The translations under genes and the position numbers were made by a program. This document shows, piece after piece, positions 16,845 through 25,551 of a stretch of 39,702 nt of DNA (the first letter of the stretch is position 1; each line of letters begins with the position of its first letter). The stretch spans positions 1 through 39,702 of the forward strand of contig JALHST010000187.1 in the NCBI GenBank assembly GCA_022865355.1, in the 5' to 3' direction. The notes under the pieces were generated by a model. That model was given only the letters and a program-made list of their open reading frames with translations. It ran no database searches and was not told where the DNA came from. This stretch comes from Maribacter sp. Its GTDB lineage: Bacteria; Bacteroidota; Bacteroidia; Flavobacteriales; Flavobacteriaceae.

Positions 16845-17840
16845 CTATTTCAGGCTAACCTTTAGAATATAGTCATCTGCTGTCAGAAAAAGGGTTTTTT
16901 CATCGGGCGTAAAGGCGCAGTTCGATGTCTTTTCACCCGTATGGATTCTTGCGATCGGTTTTCCAGCCTGATTGAATATCCATAAACCGCCTGGCCCGGT
17001 GGCGAACAGATAGCCCGTGCTATGCATTTTCATTCCGTCCGGCAAACCTTGTTCCCCTTCTTTCCCTATCAAGGCGGTGGCATTATGAAATATCCTTTTA
17101 TTCGCAATCTTTTCCTCCGAAATGACATCGTATTCATACCACACAGCATGTTGTGGATTTGATACCGCTATATAAAGTTTTGAATAGTCGGGAGAAAAAG
17201 CAATACCATTGGGTCTCGATAGTTTATCCAATAAAACCAATTCTCCTGAGGGCTTGAGGCAATACACTCCTTGAAAGTCTAACTCTTTATGCGGATCTTC
17301 CATTTGCAATGGAAGCCCATAGGGCGGATCGGTAAAATACAGATTGCCCCTGTCATCGTAGGTGCCATCATTCGGACTGTTCAGGCGTTTGCCTTCGTAA
17401 CGGTCTGCCAGTACTTCATACTCCGGTTTCGGGTTATCAAGCGTAGTTTTCATGCTAGCGACCCTTCGCTCCCCATGTTGCATCAAAATCAGCTTTCCTT
17501 GGGGGCTTAGGACCAAGCCGTTCGACCCCGGTTCCTCTCCCTTAAAATCATCTCCCATAAAACCGGAGGGATATAAATACTCCGAGATTTTGCCATCGGT
17601 ATCCATCTTAAATACCTTGTTATTGGGAATATCAGAAAACAAAAGAAATTTTCCATCCCCGATCCACAAAGGGCCTTCGGTCCAAGTGAATCCGCTACCA
17701 ACCACGGCAATTTCTGTGCTATCATCCACAAATTGGCGGGCTTCATTGTCAAGAATTTCGATTGAAAACGACGGCGCATCCTGGCCCATCAAGGGGTATT
17801 GAAGTTGTGACAAGAGTAAAAAAAGATATAGCTTTCCCAT
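16845..17840 (-). CDS. Exported SMP-30/gluconolactonase family protein
   Basis: The 331-residue protein has an N-terminal signal (MGKLYLFLLLSQLQYPLMGQ, cleavage about residue 20) and a six-bladed beta-propeller of the SMP-30/gluconolactonase/LRE type. Metal-site residues are visible: Glu55 (WTEGPLW), the Asn157-Asp158 motif (LNSPNDG), Asn211 (RPNGIAF) and Asp268 (GLPDGMKM). Known relatives hydrolyse sugar lactones to aldonic acids. It lies downstream of KDPG aldolase and KDG kinase on the same strand, 130 bases after the aldolase. This fits a role feeding sugar acids to that pathway, though the gap allows a separate promoter. It converges with the penicillin acylase gene, 26 bases apart. Confidence 0.9.
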   Translation of the reverse strand: MGKLYLFLLLSQLQYPLMGQDAPSFSIEILDNEARQFVDDSTEIAVVGSGFTWTEGPLWIGDGKFLLFSDIPNNKVFKMDTDGKISEYLYPSGFMGDDFKGEEPGSNGLVLSPQGKLILMQHGERRVASMKTTLDNPKPEYEVLADRYEGKRLNSPNDGTYDDRGNLYFTDPPYGLPLQMEDPHKELDFQGVYCLKPSGELVLLDKLSRPNGIAFSPDYSKLYIAVSNPQHAVWYEYDVISEEKIANKRIFHNATALIGKEGEQGLPDGMKMHSTGYLFATGPGGLWIFNQAGKPIARIHTGEKTSNCAFTPDEKTLFLTADDYILKVSLK

Positions 17841-17970
17841 AATGTTCGTAATTTATGATTCTCATTGGAACAATGCATTGAAGCATGTACCCTATTTCAT
17901 ATTTAATTAGGTAAAAAGTGCTTTCCCCATACTTTAAAGATAGCCCTGCCCTATCGGACGACTTTTGTTT

Positions 17971-18621
17971 CTAAATAATATCTTCCCCCCGACGGAGGCC
18001 TTTGATAAACTGTTTAGCCAAATCCTCAATTTCCTTCATATCCTCTGCAGTACTGGCGGTAGCCTTGACCAAAGAACTACCAATGCCCAGCCCATCGATA
18101 CCCGCCTGTACCCATTCGGCAAGGGTATCAAGGCCAATACCGCCGACTGCGAAGATTTTTACATTTTTAAATGGCCCTCTCAGCGCATTTAAATAGGAAG
18201 TCCCAAACTGACCTGCAGGGAATAATTTGATAATATCGGCCCCATAGGACAAAGCATCGCTTATTTCAGAAGGGGTCAAAGCGCCCATCAATATTGGTAT
18301 ATTGGCATTCACCGCAATTTCTACTATTTCCTTGTTTGTATTTGGTGTCACTAAAAACTGCGCCCCGGAGGCGATGGCATGTTCGGCAAGATGGGTATTG
18401 GTTACCGTTCCCGCCCCAATAAGTATATCTGGATATCGCAATCGGGCATTTTTGATTTCCGTTCTAAAACCGGGGGTATTGGTAGTAATTTCCAATATTT
18501 TGATACCTCCCGCAACCAATCTATCAAGAACCGGTTGCACGAAAGCCTGTTGGTTCAAGCGAACGACGGCAACCAATTTCTCGGTTACTAGGACATCAAG
18601 TATTTCTTCCTTTCCTTTCAT
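17971..18621 (-). CDS. kdgA: Bifunctional KDPG aldolase / 4-hydroxy-2-oxoglutarate aldolase
   Basis: This 216-residue class I aldolase splits 2-keto-3-deoxy-6-phosphogluconate to pyruvate and glyceraldehyde 3-phosphate, the final step of the Entner-Doudoroff and hexuronate routes. The TIM-barrel motifs are clear: Glu44 in LEITTNTPGF, GAGTVTN (69-75), VTPNTN (91-96), and the Schiff-base Lys132 in DIIKLFPAGQFG. A phosphate-binding AVGGIG lies near the end. Length matches the family. Its start overlaps the stop of the KDG kinase gene by four bases (ATGA on the minus strand), so the two are translationally coupled. The gene symbol follows common use for the KDG-linked aldolase; eda is equivalent. 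Confidence 0.93.
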   Translation of the reverse strand: MKGKEEILDVLVTEKLVAVVRLNQQAFVQPVLDRLVAGGIKILEITTNTPGFRTEIKNARLRYPDILIGAGTVTNTHLAEHAIASGAQFLVTPNTNKEIVEIAVNANIPILMGALTPSEISDALSYGADIIKLFPAGQFGTSYLNALRGPFKNVKIFAVGGIGLDTLAEWVQAGIDGLGIGSSLVKATASTAEDMKEIEDLAKQFIKGLRRGEDII

Positions 18622-19625
18622 CGTATGACATGGCCCGAGGTATTCCCTTCGGCTATTGAATTTATTTCTTGTTCACTACTCGTATGGATGTCGCCCATAA
18701 TCGTATGTTTTAGGGCGAATGCCGCTGTAGCGAAATTAATGGCGTTTTGGTCCTTCCAATTTTTGCCCATGGCATGCAGGAATGCGGCCGCAAAGGCATC
18801 TCCCGTGCCGAAACGATCTGCGACCTCGACCTCATAGGAAGGCGAAAAATAGGGGATACCGGTAGTCATACAGGCTCCAGAAACCTGGTTCAAGGAGGCC
18901 GACCGATGATCCCGAACCGTGAAGGCCACTTTTTCAAGACCGAAATCTTTTTTGACCTTTTCAAGGGCCTTTAAGGTTTTGTCCAAGGCGGTGCTTCCAG
19001 TGAATTCCATGTCGTAAACATCTTTCAGAACCCCGATATTTCCAAAAACCAAATCGGTATGCTCTAAAATACTATCGAAAATGGTTCGTGCCATTTTTGT
19101 ATCCTTCCACAAACTTCTTCTAAAGTTTAGATCAAAACTCACGGATACGCCGAGTTGTCGAGCAGTTTTAACCGCTATCACGGTTTCTAAGGCACATTGC
19201 TTGGATAGCGCTGGCGTAATACCCGACACATGAAACCATTTTTGATCTTTTAATAAGGTCTTCCAATCAAACTCGTCTGGCCCAATTTCGGAAATGGCAG
19301 AACCGGCTCGATCGTAAATAACCTTTGACGGACGGATCGAGGCTCCTAATTCTATAAAATACGTACCCAATCTGGAGCCACCATTAACTATAGAGCGGGT
19401 GTCAACCTCGAATTGATTTAGAGATTGGAGCGCGGCCTCACCCAGTGCATTCGCCGGTACTTTGCTTATAAATCGTACTTTGTTCCCGAGACATGCCAAT
19501 GAGGTCGCCACATTAGATTCCGAACCGGCATAGGCAACCGCAAAAAGATGGGAATTTTGAATGCGATCAGACGGGCCAGCGGGCACCAAACGGAGCATAA
19601 TTTCACCAAAACTGGAAAAACCCAT
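18618..19625 (-). CDS. kdgK: 2-keto-3-deoxygluconate kinase (PfkB family sugar kinase)
   Basis: This ribokinase-family enzyme phosphorylates 2-keto-3-deoxygluconate to KDPG, using ATP. I place the start at 19625 (MGFSSFGEIMLRLVP), giving 335 residues; a start 48 bases further upstream is open but adds a tail unlike the family. Signatures are AGSESNVATSLACLG near the start and DRFGTGDAFAAAFLHAMG near the end, whose GTGD Asp276 is the catalytic base. SFDLNFRRSLW (about 163-173) is typical of KDG kinases. It overlaps kdgA by four bases, so the substrate assignment is supported by context as well as sequence. No dehydratase or isomerase of the pathway is in the window. Confidence 0.9.
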   Translation of the reverse strand: MGFSSFGEIMLRLVPAGPSDRIQNSHLFAVAYAGSESNVATSLACLGNKVRFISKVPANALGEAALQSLNQFEVDTRSIVNGGSRLGTYFIELGASIRPSKVIYDRAGSAISEIGPDEFDWKTLLKDQKWFHVSGITPALSKQCALETVIAVKTARQLGVSVSFDLNFRRSLWKDTKMARTIFDSILEHTDLVFGNIGVLKDVYDMEFTGSTALDKTLKALEKVKKDFGLEKVAFTVRDHRSASLNQVSGACMTTGIPYFSPSYEVEVADRFGTGDAFAAAFLHAMGKNWKDQNAINFATAAFALKHTIMGDIHTSSEQEINSIAEGNTSGHVIR

Positions 19626-19829
19626 AAAGCAAAGATTTGTTTGAGCCCGTAACGATCTAGGAGCTTCCCTCACCTCTAAAGTAAGGAATAAATTTCAGCT
19701 GGCGGAATTTACCTGATGCTACCCCCGACGATTGAACATCCTGGCCGGCAATTAATTTTCCACGAAGCGATGACCCTACTAAATTAGGCCAGAACGTTCA
19801 GATGAATCATGTATAAAAGCTTAGAAGAC

Positions 19830-21131
19830 TTAGACAGGCGCCCCATAGAGATCAAAATCGGCCGCATCATGAATTTTGATATCTACAAATTCACCATGTT
19901 TTAAATAGAACTGAGTAGCATCGATAAGAACCTCATTATCAACATCCGGGGAATCGAATTCAGTTCTTCCGATAAAATAATTCCCTTCCTTGCGATCGAT
20001 GATACAGCGAAACGTCTGACCGATTTTTTCTTGATTCAGTTCCCAGGAAATTTGTGATTGCAATTCCATGATTTCATTCGCCCGTGCTTGTTTTACCGTT
20101 TCCGGTACATCGTCTTCAAGGGAATAGGCATGTGTATTTTCCTCATGGCTATATGTAAAGCAGCCCAGCCGTTCGAACCGCATTTCTTCCACCCATGATT
20201 TGAGATTCATGAAATCTTCCTCGGTTTCCCCTGGGTAGCCCACGATCAAGGTCGTACGTATGGCCATATTGGGAACGGCAGCCCTAAAATCTTTCAATAA
20301 TTGGGTAGTTTTAGCCTGTGTCGTCCCCCGTCGCATGCTTTTAAGTACCGAATCGGATATATGTTGCAACGGGATATCCAAATAGTGACAGATTTTTGGT
20401 TCTTGCCGCATTACGGTGAGTACATCCATCGGAAAACCGGTCGGAAAGGCATAATGTAACCGAATCCATTCGATACCTTCAACCTGTACCAAGGCCTGAA
20501 GAAGTTCTGCCAGATTTCTTTTTTTATAGAGGTCCAGACCATAATAGGTCAGGTCTTGTGCAATCAAAATGAGTTCCTTAACGCCTTTGGCTGCCAACTT
20601 TTGCGATTCGATGACCAATTCTTCCATCGGTTTGCTTCGGTGCTTTCCCCTCATTATCGGAATGGCGCAAAATGAACAGGGCCTATCACAACCTTCGGCT
20701 ATTTTTAAATAGGCATAGTTTTTTGGAGTGGTGGTCAAGCGCTCTCCGATCAATTCATGTTTATAATCGGCACCTAAGGTTTTAAGAAGATTCGGTAGGT
20801 CGCTCGTCCCGAAATACGCGTCGACGTTTGGGATTTCTTTTTGCAGATCGGGCTTATAGCGCTCGCTGAGACACCCGGTAACATATACTTTATCAATGAC
20901 GCCCGCTTCCTTTTTCTGCACGTACTCCAGTATCGTGTTGATACTCTCTTCCTTTGCATTAGCAATAAAACCGCAGGTATTAATGACGACTACATTGCCT
21001 TCCCCTTCATGCACTACATCTTTCTTGTTGGCGCGTAATTGCCCCATGAGTACTTCGGAATCGTAGACATTCTTTGAACAACCCAAGGTGACCACATTGA
21101 TCCTATTTCTTTTAAGTGATTTTGTGCGCAT
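19830..21131 (-). CDS. rimO: Ribosomal protein uS12 methylthiotransferase RimO
   Basis: RimO adds a methylthio group to an aspartate of ribosomal protein uS12. The start at 21131 (MRTKSLKRNRINVVTLGCSKN) gives 433 residues; the frame stays open for 30 more codons upstream, but they are unlike the family. The N-terminal UPF0004 cluster cysteines are Cys18, Cys53 and Cys87. The radical-SAM motif is Cys148, Cys152 and Cys155 (EGCDRPCSFCAIP). A C-terminal TRAM domain ends near YGAPV. Motifs such as LDIPLQHISDSVLKSMRRGT and TTLIVGYPGETEEDF are characteristic. In Bacteroidota rimO commonly follows ftsY; here two lipoprotein hydrolase genes lie between. A -7-type box at 21149-21156 may be its promoter. 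Confidence 0.95.
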   Translation of the reverse strand: MRTKSLKRNRINVVTLGCSKNVYDSEVLMGQLRANKKDVVHEGEGNVVVINTCGFIANAKEESINTILEYVQKKEAGVIDKVYVTGCLSERYKPDLQKEIPNVDAYFGTSDLPNLLKTLGADYKHELIGERLTTTPKNYAYLKIAEGCDRPCSFCAIPIMRGKHRSKPMEELVIESQKLAAKGVKELILIAQDLTYYGLDLYKKRNLAELLQALVQVEGIEWIRLHYAFPTGFPMDVLTVMRQEPKICHYLDIPLQHISDSVLKSMRRGTTQAKTTQLLKDFRAAVPNMAIRTTLIVGYPGETEEDFMNLKSWVEEMRFERLGCFTYSHEENTHAYSLEDDVPETVKQARANEIMELQSQISWELNQEKIGQTFRCIIDRKEGNYFIGRTEFDSPDVDNEVLIDATQFYLKHGEFVDIKIHDAADFDLYGAPV

Positions 21132-21148
21132 ACGTTTAAAAATGGCTG

Positions 21149-21156
21149 CAAAAATA
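21149..21156 (-). promoter_or_regulatory. Candidate -7 box for rimO
   Basis: The minus strand reads TATTTTTG, a perfect match to the Bacteroidota -7 element TAnnTTTG, ending 18 bases before the rimO start at 21131. I find no TTTG at the usual distance upstream, so the promoter is incomplete or weak. If used, it would make the longer upstream rimO frame untranslated, supporting the chosen start. Confidence 0.35.
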
Positions 21157-21255
21157 CGATTTGAGCCGCTAAGAACGTTGTTAATCAACAGTTTTCTTGT
21201 AATCACTTTAAACCTTTGCAAACGATTTGAGTCAAATAAATCAAATTACCATGCT

Positions 21256-22347
21256 ATGAAATCCCAAATCACCTTTCGTTTGATGATCTTATTTTTTTGC
21301 GTCTTAGGATGTTCGAAAGACCAACCCGAAGATCCCACCCCAAATCCAAATCCAGAGCAATTGTACTTTCCCCCAATCAATTCGACCATTTGGGAAACCG
21401 TTTCCATTAATGATTTGGGCTGGAATACAGAAGCCGAACAACCCCTTTATACATTTCTTGAAGAAAGTAAAACCGACGCCTTTTTAGTCCTAAAAAATGG
21501 TCGGATTGTCATAGAGCAATATTTCGGCGATTTTGATGCCAATACAAATCATAGCTGGAACTCAGCGGCAAAAACATTGACCAGTTTCACTGCTGGGATA
21601 GCCCAAGAAGAAGGCCTTTTGTCAATACAAAATCCTTCTTCCGATTATATGGGGGTGGGATGGTCATCGCTTACCCCTGAACAAGAACAGCAGATCACGG
21701 TCAGGCATCATCTCACCATGACCACTGGGCTTGATTATACCGTACCCGATAATTTTTGTACCGACAAGGAATGTCTTCTATTTAAAAACAATCCGGGTAC
21801 CTATTGGTATTATCACAATGCGGCGTATACACTTTTAGACAATATAATTACAGGGGCTGTCGGTCAGGATTTCAAGGCATATTTTAATGCGAAGGTGCGT
21901 GACAAGATCGGTATGCAGGGCGCTTGGATCAAGACCGGGTATCTTAATCTCTATTTTAGTACGGCAAGGAGCATGGCTCGTTTTGGACTGTTGAATCTAA
22001 ATAAAGGTACGTGGGACACCACCCCGATATTGGAAGACCAAACCTTTTTTACTGAGGCGACCACCACTTCACAAGATCTGAATGCATCGTATGGCTATTT
22101 GTATTGGCTAAACGGAAAAAGCAATTATAAAATTCCCGGTTCTGAGGAACTCTTCCAAGGAAAGTTGATACCCAACGCCCCGGATGACCTATATGCCGGT
22201 TTGGGGGCTTTTGACCAAAAATTGTACGTTGTGCCCAGTCAAGGCTTGGTTATCGTGCGCTTGGGTGATTCTGCCGATGCCGATGAACTAGGCCCGACCA
22301 CTTTTGATAACAATTTGTGGGAAAAACTGAATATGCTGATCAATTAA
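21256..22347 (+). CDS. Lipoprotein serine hydrolase (class C beta-lactamase-like)
   Basis: From the ATG at 21256 this encodes 363 residues with a lipoprotein signal ending CVLGC (Cys19) and a Pro/Asn-rich linker (DPTPNPNPEQ). The frame is open further upstream into rimO, but the lipobox fixes this start. The catalytic Ser-X-X-Lys is Ser103-AAK106 (WNSAAKT) and the Tyr-X-Asn is Tyr186-His-Asn188. The fold is that of class C beta-lactamases, DD-peptidases and esterases (COG1680). Substrate is unknown; resistance activity should not be assumed. It is divergent from rimO. Its TAA stop overlaps that of the convergent amidase gene (TTAA at 22344-22347). Confidence 0.88.
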   Translation: MKSQITFRLMILFFCVLGCSKDQPEDPTPNPNPEQLYFPPINSTIWETVSINDLGWNTEAEQPLYTFLEESKTDAFLVLKNGRIVIEQYFGDFDANTNHSWNSAAKTLTSFTAGIAQEEGLLSIQNPSSDYMGVGWSSLTPEQEQQITVRHHLTMTTGLDYTVPDNFCTDKECLLFKNNPGTYWYYHNAAYTLLDNIITGAVGQDFKAYFNAKVRDKIGMQGAWIKTGYLNLYFSTARSMARFGLLNLNKGTWDTTPILEDQTFFTEATTTSQDLNASYGYLYWLNGKSNYKIPGSEELFQGKLIPNAPDDLYAGLGAFDQKLYVVPSQGLVIVRLGDSADADELGPTTFDNNLWEKLNMLIN

Positions 22348-24020
22348 CGGTACTCCAGGGGCATTTTTCTGATTTTGGTAGCATCTTCAAAAGCACGTCC
22401 TAATTGTAAAAGTTCGGCTTCTTGAAATTGTTTGGCGATAAAAGTAAGACCCACGGGTTCACCGTTGGTTTTATATCCCATGGGAACTGTCAGGGCAGGA
22501 TACTTCGCCACCGCAGCGAAGCCTGCATGATAGTTATTGATCGAGAGTACGGCGTTTAGGTCATATCGGTCTAATGCGGCATCAAAAAACTGCCGACCGT
22601 TCTTTTCCAAAGTTGCTTTAATGAACTCTAAATGCCCTGCGGAAGTAGTATCTGACAAGATACCCTCAAAAAGCGCTTGACCATAGGGAATCCTGATCAA
22701 TGAATCGGCCCTGTTGAAGGTGACGGCATCGGCTATAGATCTTATTTTTACCGCTTCCTTATTTTTTACCTCGGCGGCGAGATAAGCCGGAAGATCATTG
22801 CGCATATCGATATTTAAGATACTTAGAAAGCCTTCCATGGAAACCTCCGGAGGATCAAATTCGACGACTTCGGCACCCAGACTTTTTAGTTCCTCAATAG
22901 CCTTTTTGTAGATGGAATCACTCGCCATCAAATACCGCATAGCCCCGAGTCGTTTCCCTTTTAAAGATGCCTCCTCCCAAATGAGGTCGAGATACTTCGC
23001 TTTGACTGCAACCGATTTAGGATCAGTTTCATCCTTCCCGATCATGGCCGAGAGCAAGATGGCGTTGTCGCGAACGTTTTTGGTTATGGGACCCGGGGTA
23101 TCTAAAGTACTTGATATGGGTACGATTCCGGTCCTGCTTAAAAGTCCGACCGTTGGTTTCAAACCCACCACCGAATTTTGGCTGCTCGGGGAAAGAATCG
23201 ATCCAGAAGTTTCGCTACCCACGGCGGCTATGGCATAGTTGGCCGCTACCGAGGTGGCGCTGCCAGAACTAGATCCACCAGTCTCGAAAATTTTACGCCC
23301 ATACGGATTTAAGGTCTGTCCCCCCACGGCACTATAACCGACGGGGCACCCTTGGCACAAGAAATAGGCCCATTCACTTAGGTTGACCTTCCCTAAGATA
23401 AGGGCCCCATTTTCCTTTAATTTTCTGACAATGAACGCATCGTCTACACGATTATTTTTAAGGGCTATGGCACCTGCCGTTGTGGGCATGCCCTCGGTAT
23501 CGATGTTGTCTTTCAATAGAATGGGCATTCCACAAATAGGGTGGTAAACGCGGTCGTTATCGGAATTCATTAGTTTGTCTAGCTTACGTGCTTCATCAAC
23601 GACATGTTCGTTGAAAGCAATTACCGTATTGAGTGTCGTTGCATTGTTTAGCTCATACTTGTAAATGCGGTAGAGGTAGAACAAGACCAGCTTTTCATAC
23701 GTCAGTTTTCCAGCCGTGATATGCTTTTGTATAGTGGGAATATCCTGTTCCAAAATCATCGGTTTCAAGGCCTCGTACTCGGTTTCACTCATTTTTGAAA
23801 CCTCATCGTACAAGGGTCTGAAAACCTCGTTCTTATCCAAAACCTTCGATTGAATCAGCTTAAACCGCATGCGTGGGATCTTATGGTCGCCATTATCGGC
23901 TACTTCGGAAGAATCATTATAGGGTTCCCACAGAACAACTTCGGGCGTAGCAGGTGCTTTTTCTTTGCAGGCCCAGAGGGGTCCGAACAAGACGATTACG
24001 AAAAATATTTTTTTCAACAT
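22344..24020 (-). CDS. Lipoprotein amidase-signature family protein
   Basis: The 558-residue protein begins with a lipoprotein signal ending PLWAC (Cys18). An about 140-residue N-terminal region (SETEYEALKPMILEQDIPTIQKHI) precedes the amidase-signature domain. The catalytic Lys170 lies in PILLKDNID. The Gly/Ser-rich segment GGSSSGSA (248-255) supplies the cis-Ser, and nucleophile Ser274 lies in SETSGSILSPS. The triad is Ser-cisSer-Lys. The family hydrolyses amides from small amides to peptides; the substrate is unknown. The ATG lies two bases after the ftsY stop, so it is probably expressed from the ftsY promoter. This is an odd partner for a secretion gene. Confidence 0.9.
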   Translation of the reverse strand: MLKKIFFVIVLFGPLWACKEKAPATPEVVLWEPYNDSSEVADNGDHKIPRMRFKLIQSKVLDKNEVFRPLYDEVSKMSETEYEALKPMILEQDIPTIQKHITAGKLTYEKLVLFYLYRIYKYELNNATTLNTVIAFNEHVVDEARKLDKLMNSDNDRVYHPICGMPILLKDNIDTEGMPTTAGAIALKNNRVDDAFIVRKLKENGALILGKVNLSEWAYFLCQGCPVGYSAVGGQTLNPYGRKIFETGGSSSGSATSVAANYAIAAVGSETSGSILSPSSQNSVVGLKPTVGLLSRTGIVPISSTLDTPGPITKNVRDNAILLSAMIGKDETDPKSVAVKAKYLDLIWEEASLKGKRLGAMRYLMASDSIYKKAIEELKSLGAEVVEFDPPEVSMEGFLSILNIDMRNDLPAYLAAEVKNKEAVKIRSIADAVTFNRADSLIRIPYGQALFEGILSDTTSAGHLEFIKATLEKNGRQFFDAALDRYDLNAVLSINNYHAGFAAVAKYPALTVPMGYKTNGEPVGLTFIAKQFQEAELLQLGRAFEDATKIRKMPLEYR

Positions 24021-24022
24021 GC

Positions 24023-24976
24023 CTAACTAAAAAAGGAATCTACGAACTCGTATTTATTAAACACCTGCAAATCTTCAAGGCCTTCACCTACCCCTATATA
24101 TTTTACCGGAATCTGGAATTGATCGGAAATACCGATGACTACCCCGCCTTTGGCGGTTCCATCAAGTTTTGTTACGGCCAAGGAGGTAACCTCGGTAGCC
24201 TTGGTGAATTCTTTGGCCTGTTCAAAGGCATTCTGCCCCGTGGAACCGTCTAATACCAATAAAACCTCATGCGGAGCGTCGGCAACGACTTTTTGCATAA
24301 CGCGTTTTACCTTGGTGAGCTCATTCATCAGATTCACCTTATTGTGTAACCGGCCTGCAGTATCTATAATGACGACATCTGCTTCCTGGGTGATGGCCGA
24401 GCTCAAGGTATCAAAGGCGACCGAGGCCGGGTCACTGCCCATTTGTTGTTTTATGATGGGTACATCGACCCGATCGGCCCAAACCTGCAATTGATCGATG
24501 GCCGCGGCACGAAACGTGTCGGCAGCACCCAGGACTACCTTATAGCCTTGTTTTTTAAAATGGTAGGCCAATTTTCCGATCGTAGTCGTTTTCCCGACGC
24601 CATTCACACCGACCACCATGACCACGAAAGGTTTTTTACCCTTTGGAATACTGAAATCAACCGCTTCGCCCGAATTGGTTTCCGATAAGAGCGCCGCGAT
24701 TTCCTCCCGCAGAATGCCGTTTAATTCTTCCGTGCCCATATATTTATCCCGAGCGACCCGGGCTTCTATGCGTTCAATGATTTTCAAGGTCGTATTGACC
24801 CCGACATCCGATGAGACCAAGACCTCTTCAAGGTTGTCCAACACATCATCATCGACTTTTGATTTGCCGGCAACGGCCTTACTTAATTTATTAAAGAAAG
24901 TCGTCTTGGTCTTTTCCAGACCCTTGTCTAAAGTTTCCTTTTTATTTGATGAAAAAATATTCTTGAAGAGGCTCAT
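24023..24976 (-). CDS. ftsY: Signal recognition particle receptor FtsY
   Basis: FtsY is the SRP receptor GTPase that docks ribosome-nascent chain complexes to the membrane. The 317-residue form has a short N domain (about 20-100) and the G domain, without the long acidic A domain of E. coli FtsY, which fits Bacteroidota. Motifs are GVNGVGKTTTIGKLA (G1), DTFRAAA (G2), IDTAGRLHNK (G3) and TKLDGTAKGG (G4), ending with KYIGVGEGLEDLQVF. It lies downstream of the rpmB-rpmG-DUF4295 group behind a strong hairpin, with its own candidate promoter at 24997-25025. The amidase gene follows after two bases. Confidence 0.97.
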   Translation of the reverse strand: MSLFKNIFSSNKKETLDKGLEKTKTTFFNKLSKAVAGKSKVDDDVLDNLEEVLVSSDVGVNTTLKIIERIEARVARDKYMGTEELNGILREEIAALLSETNSGEAVDFSIPKGKKPFVVMVVGVNGVGKTTTIGKLAYHFKKQGYKVVLGAADTFRAAAIDQLQVWADRVDVPIIKQQMGSDPASVAFDTLSSAITQEADVVIIDTAGRLHNKVNLMNELTKVKRVMQKVVADAPHEVLLVLDGSTGQNAFEQAKEFTKATEVTSLAVTKLDGTAKGGVVIGISDQFQIPVKYIGVGEGLEDLQVFNKYEFVDSFFS

Positions 24977-24996
24977 AATCTAAATCGTTCTTTGCC

Positions 24997-25025
24997 CAAA
25001 GATAGGAAATGAGACCTAAAACAAC
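24997..25025 (-). promoter_or_regulatory. Candidate ftsY promoter
   Basis: On the minus strand GTTG (25025-25022), 17 bases, then TATCTTTG (25004-24997), a perfect TAnnTTTG -7 element with a -33 element one base off TTTG. It lies 20 bases upstream of the ftsY ATG and immediately downstream of the ribosomal-operon terminator. This is consistent with separate transcription of ftsY and the amidase gene. Confidence 0.5.
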
Positions 25026-25100
25026 ACCTAGAAAAGCACAGCGAATTGGGGTTCGAGGAAAAAGATGGGGCATGTTGGGAAATTTGGAAAATAGGCAAAA

Positions 25101-25130
25101 GAAAAGGCCCCATTCAGATGGGGCCTTTTC
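25101..25130 (-). terminator. Intrinsic terminator of the rpmB-rpmG-DUF4295 operon
   Basis: A perfect 13-bp stem (GAAAAGGCCCCAT / ATGGGGCCTTTTC) with a TCAG loop lies 19 bases past the DUF4295 stop. On the minus strand the downstream arm ends CCTTTTC and continues TTTTGCC, giving a T-rich tail. The stem is symmetric and could work in both directions, but only the minus strand has an upstream transcript. Confidence 0.85.
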
Positions 25131-25149
25131 AATTCTAAGGGATTGTTCC

Positions 25150-25302
25150 TTATTTTTTTGCTATCCACTCATTCACCAATTCTGGTGGCATTACCGATTC
25201 CACAAAAGTGTATGCCCCAGTTTTTGGGGATTTTACCATCTTAATGGCCTTTGTTAATCTTTTTGAGCTGGTCTGTAAACTTGCTACCGTTTTCTTTGCC
25301 AT
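25150..25302 (-). CDS. DUF4295 small conserved protein
   Basis: This 50-residue protein is encoded directly after rpmG and reads MAKKTVASLQ at its start and VNEWIAKK at its end. Lys-rich and small, it matches DUF4295, which in Bacteroidota is nearly always encoded beside rpmG and ftsY. This conserved neighbourhood and its basic charge suggest a ribosome-associated role, which is an inference. It begins 46 bases after rpmG and precedes the terminator at 25101-25130. Confidence 0.92.
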   Translation of the reverse strand: MAKKTVASLQTSSKRLTKAIKMVKSPKTGAYTFVESVMPPELVNEWIAKK

Positions 25303-25348
25303 GGTCTTGTATCGTATTAGAAATTTTCACTGTAGTGAAAATCCTTCA

Positions 25349-25531
25349 TTATTTAATTTCTTTGTGAACTGTCATCCTCTTGAGGATGGGATTGAATTTT
25401 TTAATTTCCATCCGTTCGGGAGTATTCTTTTTGTTCTTCGTAGTAATGTATCGGGAAGTACCTGGCTGGCCAGATTCCTTATGCTCGGTACATTCTAATA
25501 TAACCTGAATTCTATTACCTTTCTTTGCCAT
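25349..25531 (-). CDS. rpmG: 50S ribosomal protein bL33
   Basis: The 60-residue basic protein ([18 protein letters not shown], with [24 protein letters not shown]) is bL33. Only one cysteine is present, so this is the zinc-free form lacking the two CxxC pairs. It lies 20 bases after rpmB and is in the same operon. The length is slightly above the usual 50-55 because of a short internal extension near QPGTS. Confidence 0.97.
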   Translation of the reverse strand: MAKKGNRIQVILECTEHKESGQPGTSRYITTKNKKNTPERMEIKKFNPILKRMTVHKEIK

Positions 25532-25551
25532 TGTTATCTAAATTTACAAAA

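Noticed and set aside
19626-19673. Upstream start for kdgK
   Set aside because: The added 16 residues do not match PfkB kinases; MGFSSFGEIMLRL is the normal beginning.
21132-21221. Upstream start for rimO
   Set aside because: The extra 30 residues lack family similarity, and a -7 box at 21149-21156 lies inside them.
21088-21255. Upstream in-frame extension of the serine hydrolase into rimO
   Set aside because: The lipobox ending at Cys19 after ATG 21256 fixes the start.
25009-25498. Two plus-strand ORFs over the rpmG/DUF4295 region
   Set aside because: They are antisense to rpmG and DUF4295, whose identity is certain.
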